The notes below the pieces were generated by a model that was not told the origin of the DNA, did no database searches, and saw only the letters and a list, made by a program, of their open reading frames with translations. Both the position numbers and the translations under genes were made by a program. A stretch of 27,475 bases of DNA from Lingula anatina (Eukaryota; Brachiopoda; Lingulata; Lingulida; Lingulidae): assembly GCF_001039355.2 (NCBI RefSeq), contig NW_019774180.1:950665-978139 (forward strand), given 5' to 3'. Below, piece after piece: positions 20,188 to 27,475 of this stretch; position 1 is the stretch's first letter; each line of letters starts with the position of its first letter.

Positions 20188-22097
20188 CTGCATGTCCAAG
20201 AGCAGCAGAAAACCAAGGGGAGGTGAATTAGAGAGTTTGGGCAAAAGATGCCAAGATATTAAAAATCAGTAGACTGATATGTCAGTGAGAAGAAATTGCT
20301 CACTTGATGAGCAAACCAAGTGAGCATCAAACCCAAGCTGAACCCAACTAGTCGAGGTGCAATCTGCAGTACATAGACAAGTTAGTTTGAACTTCATAGA
20401 ACAAATAGTAATGTATCCTCCATCCCAATAAAAACCAAATATTTTGTAGAGCACTGTTTTTCACAAAAAGCCAACCATAATGTATCACTCACTGCAAGAA
20501 TTGCTTTTTTTTTCTTTTGTGAGATGGAAACTTTAGACATTGCTCATTTTAGTCAAACATTTACATATCCTTATCAGCCAGATTCAGCTTGGGCTCAAGT
20601 TTGAAACTAAGGAACAATGAAATGAATAACCAGCTACATGTATTCTTTAAATCTTTTCATCCATTTTCACCATCATTTATACCATATCATTATGGCTCTA
20701 TATAAATGCCTGCAATACTATCCTGTAGAACTTGTTATAGAAATTGTTATATTTTTGTATATAAAAGAAAATCCATTTTTTTACAAATATTTTCAAACAA
20801 AATCTATCAATAAGATAAGAATTATGAAATTCCATTAATACTTTATATAAATACAGTCACCACACTGCAAAACAAGTTTAAGCAGACTTATTGCAACCAT
20901 AGCCACTGACTGCAGCAAAGATCTTTTATTTTCAATATTCAAAAAGAAATAAATGTGAGAGAAATCAAAAACATAAAAGAAAAAAGCCAATATTGTCAGG
21001 GATAAAAATGATCAAATGTGGACATTTTTTGTAGAACTTTTTCATGATTTGCAGTATGTCAATTATCTAAGAAATGAATACATGTAGCAAGCATAATAAT
21101 ATTCCATGCAGTATCAAATTAGTTTAACGTTATCACAGCCAAAGCATAGCTTATTGCAAATGGCAACACAGCAAGGTGCCTAGTGGCTGCTTAAACAAGC
21201 ATGATTATTTGCAAATATATCTCCCAGTGAATGCAGATACCAGTGAACAGATATCTGACAAAACATTTAGTTCCTTTGGTCAGTAATGGCAGGAGGGTGG
21301 AAAAACTATCATATTACAACAGGATCCAATATACACTCCATTAGAAAAATATTGCAGACTGCGTATCATGAAAGTGGCTTATCATCAAGTGTGTTTCACG
21401 TAGCCAATTTCATAGATATTATTTACAACAGTTCTGTATCCCGGGAGGATTTGTTTCCTCGTAAGCCTTGTTTCCCTACACAAGAGTGCAAGTTCAGAGA
21501 GTTGATTTTTTCCCACAATTTCTAATTGTTTGCTAACAGAAATTTAAATTTGAAGATACATTTTATCCCGCATTGCTAAATAACCAAATTCGTTTTCTGA
21601 AATGAGCATGTGACTTTACTGAATATCACATATGAAATGACACAGTGAAAATTCTGCATAAGTATAAGTATATGAAGCCTAATTCACTTTTCAAGAGAGA
21701 TGGATACTGAGATGCAATGCAGTCAGCAGTTTCCCTAAAACCCATGCATCTTAACAGGATTCAGTATTTACTCAAGGAATTCGAACAAAATTCAATAACT
21801 ATATTTTTCAAAACATGCAAGAGATGATTATAATATTTTAAAAAGTGAGATGATATCAAGTCAATTTCTATTTCTTTTTGTACAAAGAACACTTAAATTA
21901 CAAAAGATTATAGAAATTGAGGCGTTCGAAAATTGAATATAAATACTAATACAAACATATTATTTTACTCCCCTTTTCACCCATGCTTGTTATTAAAAAA
22001 TCACCCAGTGCAATAAGTTATTTATGATAACCAATGCCTTAAATGATACATTTCCTTACAAATACATAGACAGACTCTTAGCAGTGTGATAACTCAC

Positions 22098-22139
22098 CAA
22101 TTCTTCATAACAGACTCCTTTGGAATTGGTGTTATTTTC
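22098..22139 (-). CDS. DMXL: Candidate 42-nt DMXL microexon
   Basis: On the minus strand, the acceptor attgcttcag is followed by 42 stop-free bases and then a perfect ttg|gtgagt donor. Read in phase 0 it encodes ENNTNSKGVCYEEL. Flanking exons end and begin in phase 0, so inclusion or skipping both keep the frame (GGTV-[insert]-GKGLHLPG). Symmetric microexons are common in neuronal vesicle genes. I cannot match the peptide to a known DMXL sequence, so it may be a cassette exon or a chance splice-site pair. Confidence 0.45.
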
Positions 22140-22322
22140 CTGAAGCAATTATCTTGTAATGAATAAGTGCAGAACTACATAGCCAGGGCTCGAGATTAAG
22201 GCTTCATTCACATGCAATGTCTATTTTCTAAATTCTATTTTCTATTCGCGGTATGTCTTATGATCATGGTCTGTGCCCTGAACATCCCACGGCGTAATTA
22301 CTGGAAGCGCGAGCCAGTTACT

Positions 22323-22879
22323 TATACCCCGTTCACACTACGCTCAGTTATCCGGATAAATTGCGAATTAGGTCACAATTCGAATAAATGCAGTAGTGTG
22401 AACGCAAGAGGATTTTTGTAATGCGCATTTTCAAAATCCTGCAAGCGAGGTGGATTTCTAAGCGCAATCCGGATAACTTACCGGAATCGACACCTGTACA
22501 AATCTAACTGCACATGCGTGCAGATAAGTGCGGGTATCTATGAACGCTTGTTTATTACTTTAGCGATTGCACCAAACGTATTTGGAGGTCGCCACTCACT
22601 ACAACATGAGGAAACAAACTTATTTTGCCATCTTATACTTCTCAAGAATGCTGGAATGTCTTTAGAGTTGCATTTGTCGTCACAAATTGTTGTTGGTATT
22701 TTAAGATTTTCTGTGCGGCGCATGCGCGAGTGTTCAAAACAGGAAGTTAAACCTGAAATTTTCAACGTGGGATTCGGATTCGCTTAGCGTGTGTGAACGC
22801 AATACCGAATCGGATTCCTAACAAAAAATTCGGATTATAGAAATGCGCATTTTTGCAACTGTAGTGTGAATGGGGTATA
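22323..22879. mobile_element. MITE-like element with TATACCCC terminal inverted repeats
   Basis: The left end TATACCCCGTTCACACTAC (22323-22341) and the inverted right end (22861-22879) differ at one of 19 bases. AGTTACT flanks the element on both sides (22316-22322 and 22882-22888, with two extra bases on the right), consistent with a 7-8 bp target duplication. Internal subrepeats include ATCCGGATAA-like and gtgtgaacgca strings and a cgcatgcgc palindrome. Open frames of 89 (plus) and 75 (minus) codons overlap inside it but match no transposase I know. It is probably a non-autonomous DNA element in the DMXL intron. Confidence 0.82.
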
Positions 22880-23089
22880 ATAGTTACTCAGGTATTCACT
22901 AGCAGTAGTGTGATACAATATGTGCTTATACAGTTATCAACAACCAACAGAACATAATAAGATATAAAATACCATAAATATTCCATTTTTAAGACTCACC
23001 ATACCTTAACAATGTTTGTATAACTGGGCACCAGATCAATGAACCAAATGAACAAAATACTTAGTGTTGTTCTCCCATAATTTTTCAAT

Positions 23090-23126
23090 CCCCCCCCCCC
23101 CCCCCCAAAAAAAAAAAAAAAAAAAA
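23090..23126. repeat. Poly-C/poly-A tract (C17 A20)
   Basis: Seventeen C are followed directly by twenty A, in the intron between the LHLPGLTN exon and the YTNKGG exon. Confidence 0.95.
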
Positions 23127-23767
23127 TCCTGAAGCCCTATGAGCCCCCATGCAGCACAACCATTTCCTAAAAATCTATATTTGACTACAAATGTTGTTAA
23201 TACACAGAAATATACCTTCTTTATTTCTAAAACTTATGTTAGCAAAATTTATAATACCATTTATATAAATAAACCTCTTTCTTGTGTTGCTACAATGTTA
23301 TTTTACTTTGAAATGTGAAACATGTTCTTCAATACACTGTCAACAGCTTGGTTACAGCATTATCAGATATGCGTAGACCAGATATTTAGTAGCTGTAACA
23401 TGCAATGGTAACAAAAATGCCAGATATAATGTGTACACTGGAAAAGGGTTAGAGAATTATAACCCTTCACAAAATCAAAATTATATAAAAGCAAGCACAT
23501 GCTATAAGCCCACATAATCAGAATAGGTAATATTTCCAGGGACAATCTTAATCTGACTGGTATTGTTTTCTAGCTATAGCCTCATGCAAGAAACAATTTT
23601 GGCAATCTTGTTTCCTAAACACTATCAGTAAAATTGCAGGACTATTAAATTAATTGAAATAAATTCAGACTAGTATTTTTCTGGGATCATAATTAGTCTA
23701 ACTCAAATCATTTGGGTTCATTTCACAAAAGAACTGAACTGAATGCCCAAAACTTTTAGTTTACTTA

Positions 23768-23882
23768 GATAAATCACTAGTAGTCTACTTAAATCAAGAT
23801 GTCTGTTTTACAAAAAAAATTGAAATGCCTTATGTTTTAAATTGACAGTGCCTTTATTCTTGTGACCTACTAGTGATTTATC
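23768..23882. repeat. Perfect 16-bp inverted repeat
   Basis: GATAAATCACTAGTAG (23768-23783) and its complement CTACTAGTGATTTATC (23867-23882) are separated by 83 bases. The string tttcacaaaa lies about 45 bases to the left. It is probably the remains of a small inverted-repeat element. Confidence 0.65.
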
Positions 23883-24262
23883 TCGGATCAAATTATAATT
23901 TTGGGTTTGAAATTACGATCAAATTTTGACAGCACTAGCTTTGTGATGTACAGGTTACTTGGACAAGTGGGTCCCCCTATACTTAGCTGTAGTGCAAGTC
24001 AGAACCATTTTAGGTTAGTAGTTATGTTGTCTAAACAGGCCATCAGAGCATTAAATCATCATAAGATTTAATTCAATATTTAAGGAAATATTTCTTTTTG
24101 TACCACTCAACTTAACATTTTCCAATCTTCCATAATTCAAAACATGCCCATAACTTTGTCTCCACTTGTACGACAGTGATCATGCTTTGACACATGCGGC
24201 AACTCCACATGCTCAATATAAATGCATATGTACATACACACATACATATACAGTATACATAC

Positions 24263-24413
24263 CACTGTGCCCCCCTTGTTGGTATACCCTGCCATATGTG
24301 AGGGTGCTGGGAGGGCCCCAGGAGCTGTGGGCACTGACAGTTGAGACATCATCTTGTCGTGAGGGTTGTTGATCACTAGGAACTCCCCAGTCTCCAGATG
24401 TTCATGTTGAGGA
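24263..24413 (-). CDS. DMXL: DMXL-like protein, exon ahead of the C-terminal propeller
   Basis: This 151-nt exon (phase 2 to phase 0) has acceptor ctactaaaag and donor gtg|gtatgt. Fifty codons begin PQHEHLETGEFLVINNPHDK, pass through a Pro/Ala-rich linker (VPTAPGALPAPSHM) and end AGYTNKGGTV. The linker suggests a disordered segment between the conserved core and the propeller. Its first codon, an Asn split with the upstream exon, fixes the frame. The donor is adjacent to a CA/TA-rich stretch. Confidence 0.87.
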
Positions 24414-24712
24414 CTTTTAGTAGAGAAAGATGTTTTATCATATATTGATGGAATGTAATCAAATATATCTATACTACATTGTGCTTGAATGTATAAAGTC
24501 GTATCTAAACTGAATGTGGCCATTTATTTTATAGGGAAATAATGATATTGACAGGTATTTAGTAGAACAAAGCCATTTAAACAATAAATAGTTTAACTGA
24601 TTGGTTTTATGACTTCCATTTGAATCAGACTTTAATGCAAGGTAAATCAAATACTTACAACACATGCTTAGTATTCAACTTTTATAATACTTAACACTTT
24701 ACTTCCACTTAC

Positions 24713-24837
24713 TTCTGCAGGTTCTCGATGTCATATTCTGTCTCATCTTCAAGCCAAGATGGAGGATTCAGAATGCTGTTGATATCTATTTCAATCACCT
24801 CTTTATGGGTTGCTAATGCTAGCACATTCAGGTTACC
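24713..24837 (-). CDS. DMXL: DMXL-like protein, exon LNVLALATHKEVIEIDI
   Basis: This 125-nt exon (phase 0 to phase 2) lies between the acceptor tatttacag and the donor aa|gtaagt. It encodes GNLNVLALATHKEVIEIDIN, then SILNPPSWLEDETEYDIENL and Q. DMXL proteins have an equivalent CxxLAxSHxIQELDV-type strand followed by W-x-D/E-D-T-E, which supports the assignment. The acceptor sequence recurs in degenerate form in the upstream intron. Confidence 0.88.
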
Positions 24838-25124
24838 CTGTAAATATGAAATACATGCAGTTTACATTTAGTGTGCAACATTTTGCTTTTACCACACACA
24901 AAACTAACATTCACTTTAATCTCTCACACATATCACATCCAGGCTATCCTGTTCCCGCACATGCAGGGATGAGACTGGCATTTAGTTAAAAAGGTATAAA
25001 AATATGGGATCCAGGGGCACTCTGAATTGAACTCAAAAATATTTTTGACTCCCAAAAAGTCAAAAATATGTTGATAGTTGGAAAAACCCATTGCTGCACA
25101 TGACATATCCAGGTTACCCTGTCA
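24829..25124. repeat. Degenerate copies of the exon acceptor sequence
   Basis: CAGGTTACCCTGT overlaps the acceptor end of the exon (24829-24841) and recurs exactly at 25110-25122. A diverged copy (ccaggctatcctgtt) lies near 24940-24954. Flanking acat and cacaca strings are also shared. A perfect hairpin, ATATTTTTGACT/AGTCAAAAATAT (25039-25069), lies between the copies. Confidence 0.5.
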
Positions 25125-25266
25125 CACATAAGACATTCAGATCACAATGTCACACCAAGTACATTCATATTTTTTCTAATTTACACTTTTGTTTCGTACA
25201 ACTCCATAGCATATTCAACTCTTTAAGTTGGATAAAAAAGATATGTCTGAAATTCTGTTCAAATAC

Positions 25267-25371
25267 CTGGTTGATGCAGAAGGCAGCAATGACATCATTT
25301 TCCTTGTGAATAATCTTCACTGGCTCCACTGGAGGTAGGTCATGGTCATCTAGCAGGGCCCTACTGTCCAC
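25267..25371 (-). CDS. DMXL: DMXL-like protein, exon ENDVIAAFCINQ
   Basis: This 105-nt exon (phase 0 both ends) has acceptor cctatttcag and donor cag|gtattt. It encodes VDSRALLDDHDLPPVEPVKI followed by IHKENDVIAAFCINQ. The EN-DVIAA-x-x-IN(Q) strand is a conserved DMXL feature opening the C-terminal propeller region. It joins directly to GNLNVLALATHKE in the next exon. Confidence 0.88.
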
Positions 25372-27082
25372 CTGAAATAGGAGGTGAATATTCATAAGTG
25401 ACTCAAGAAATACAATATGACCTTTGACCTCAGTGCCCCTGGATCCATTAAGACAACAAGCCGTTTTCACAACCTGGTCAATTATAGGTTCTAACTATAA
25501 CATCACCAGATGATAATGAAATAGGGTCCCTTTTTATCCTTCTGTGATTATGGCTTCTGAGTGCAGCTGTTTCAGTTCTTCACAATGGCAATTATGACAT
25601 TATTAAACAGATTCACTCGTCCCCAAAACATGGATAGATCATGTGCACATGCAAATGCATGCATGACTTAATGACAAAACATAAAATTCATACATTTGTT
25701 ACTCTGAACTGTGAACTTATTATGATACACGTACCCATGACATGACTATAATGCATGTTTTACAATTAATTAAAGTATACATTGAAACATGCTTAAAAAC
25801 TATAAAATTGTACCACAAATACGGGGAATTTATCAATAATTTTACTTTTATTTTTAGAATCATTAGTAATGATGCTTACAAAGACAAGAACTGATCAAAC
25901 AAAACTTAAGGATCAAAGCATCTCAATTAGCATAAAAAAACATAAGGAATAATGAACTAAAAACAAAATATATCAGACTTGCATGGACTCTCCTGTATTA
26001 ATTTTATAACTTTGCTTAAGTTTGATTATTCCTGTGGAGTTCCCACTCCTCCCCACCCAATAATAAAGACAAGCTAAACTGTGTTACTCAGTCACTGCCA
26101 GTTGATAAGAAATCAAATAAATATACTGATGAAAATACTGTCAAAAATAATACGACTAGACAGTAGATTGTGAAATATGCGCACTGTTACGAAGACTGCC
26201 ATTTACTTGCTGGCTTTAAAACAATACCCCAGTCAAAGACAAAGAAAAAAATCTTTTTTTCCATAATCACATGCATGCAGCATTTATTTGTAAAGGCATG
26301 ATGTACCCTGGCACCAAAGTATATACATATAAGCACAATCCAATGATACATCTGTAACATCATTCCATTTTTTAAATTATCAGCCACAGCGCAATTTTTT
26401 CATGTGCAAACAAGCATAATTGCATAATATTTTGACATTTATGGATTACAGTTCTTTATATAATTCTATACATATGATATACTGATTTAATCAAAAGCAA
26501 AACACTTAAATAATTTTATAATCAAATTGAACATTGGTGAACAATTAAGGTCAGATATGAGTACAAGATATTATAACACTAAGTGTGAGTGATGGCATAA
26601 TGGTGCATCTTAAATCACTGGAAAATGTGTTCCTGTTCAAACTGTGGGTGATTGTGTGCCACACAAATTGCATCAGTCCATCACAGTATCTTCTCTTAAG
26701 TGTCATTCTGGATGCTCCTTCCTAATCTAGCACAACAGCAGTGCAAGAAGAGTTCCCCATAAGGGAAAATATAAAGAGAGTATGTTTACATGTTTCCAAA
26801 AAGATGCATCTTAAATCATGTCAGAGGTTAAACAGACTGATATAGTCACACAAGTATTTGTGCTATTTGGGTGAATCAACACCCATCTTCTTGTATCAGC
26901 ATGCAAAAACAATGCAACACACAAAATTGCAACCCATTCTCAGACACCAGCATGCCATGTGGGTTATATATATAACCCTCCCTCCAGCCAAATGGGTTAG
27001 AAACACATTTCTATAAACTGCTTTGCCTAGCTGGTATACCAACTGTACCAACATGCTATGATGTGAGTTAGATAGAACACAC
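25372..27082 (-). other. DMXL intron (about 1.7 kb)
   Basis: No further exon with matching phase is evident. The sequence is AT-rich with short unrecognised open frames. Confidence 0.6.
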
Positions 27083-27150
27083 CCATGCTTTCTCCCGAAT
27101 ATGCAACTTCTTAGGTGTCATCCCCTTAGCAGCAGCTGAGTCTGGCCTGG
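27083..27150 (-). CDS. DMXL: Probable DMXL-like exon KKLHIREKAW
   Basis: On the minus strand, the acceptor tttactaatccag is followed by 68 bases and the donor tgg|gtgtgt. Only one frame is open, RPDSAAAKGMTPKKLHIREK then AW, and it ends in phase 0, matching the start of the next exon (VDSRALL). The basic TPKKLHIREK stretch looks coding. A later acceptor (gctgctaag, exon 27083-27124) would give a 14-codon phase-0 version. I cannot match it firmly to a known DMXL segment. Confidence 0.6.
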
Positions 27151-27242
27151 CTGGATTAGTAAACATATTGTTGGCAAAAAATGATTTATTACCATGGAAA
27201 TGCATTGAGTGAACAATATTTTAACCTCGCAGGGCAAAAGAC

Positions 27243-27327
27243 TAAGAGAGAACATTTTTCTGCTGGTGTCTGAGAAGGGGTCCTCAGGCGTCATGCTTTC
27301 TAGGTCACAATCTTGGATTCCGCTGGT
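27243..27327 (-). CDS. DMXL: Probable DMXL-like exon DLESMTPEDPFSDTSRK, 3' end uncertain
   Basis: A good acceptor (tatcttcaatag) precedes the only open frame, TSGIQDCDLESMTPEDPFSD followed by TSRKMFSL. The acidic, Ser/Pro-rich composition suits a linker in a large scaffold protein. The donor is unclear. A weak a|gtcttt (exon end 27243) gives the phase 1 needed by the next exon. A weak gag|gttaaa (27226) would add six codons in phase 0 and need the shorter form of the next exon. The gene continues beyond the right edge of the window. Confidence 0.5.
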
Positions 27328-27475
27328 CTATTGAAGATATCACGCATGGAAAGCAAAAACATGGTGTTATCATTATTTAATGTTTCCAGACTCTGGACAA
27401 CTGTTTAGTAGCTGTTAATAAAATAAGGTCTTACTTTTTGCTTTATTTAGAGTGAATGGTAACTGAACAGCAGAA

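Larger units (their letters stand above)
20188..24262 (-). other. Large DMXL intron (about 4.1 kb)
   Basis: It contains a 42-nt microexon candidate (22098-22139), an inverted-repeat element (22323-22879), a C17A20 tract and small hairpins, including TGCTCACTT/AAGTGAGCA at 20297-20326. Phases of the flanking exons are both 0. No other convincing exon was found. Confidence 0.7.

Noticed and set aside
22994-23023. Possible tiny minus-strand exon ending at a gtgagt donor near 22999
   Set aside because: The 24 bases contain a stop in the frame needed (phase 0) and their length and phase do not fit the neighbouring DMXL exons as well as the 42-nt candidate.

Overview
The window reads as animal nuclear DNA: AT-rich, split genes with canonical GT-AG introns, many microsatellites, short inverted-repeat elements and one assembly gap. 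No rRNA, tRNA, CRISPR or bacterial-style operon was seen. The predicted nonapeptide Cys-Tyr-Val-Arg-Asn-Cys-Pro-Leu-Gly carries Arg at position 4, as in conopressin, annetocin and cephalotocin. A lophotrochozoan (mollusc, annelid, brachiopod or relative) is therefore the most likely source, but this is inference from one peptide.

Layout. Bases 1-6600 hold no gene I can support; they contain microsatellites, a ~430-bp fold-back element (3969-4398) and a small hairpin near 5.8 kb. From about 6617 to 11430 on the plus strand lies a vasopressin/oxytocin-family precursor gene. It has a TATA box, a first exon with signal peptide and nonapeptide (6744-6998), and a last exon with the end of neurophysin plus a long tail (10872-11113), followed by AATAAA (11406). 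The central neurophysin exon is not visible and most likely lies in the 881-base run of N (7293-8173). From about 15463 to beyond the right edge, on the minus strand, lies the 3' half of a DmX-like / rabconnectin-3-alpha gene (DMXL family), with 11 well supported exons, two less certain upstream exons and one candidate 42-nt microexon. The exons encode the C-terminal WD40 domain. The two genes converge tail to tail over 11.4-15.4 kb.

The two genes need not act in one pathway. DMXL proteins help assemble the V-ATPase and act on synaptic and secretory vesicles, and the neuropeptide precursor is a cargo of such vesicles, but their adjacency is not evidence of a functional link.

The best leads are the nonapeptide with its phase-matched but incomplete neurophysin gene, the in-frame microexon candidate, degenerate repeats that run into DMXL coding and splice-site sequence, and two inverted-repeat elements.
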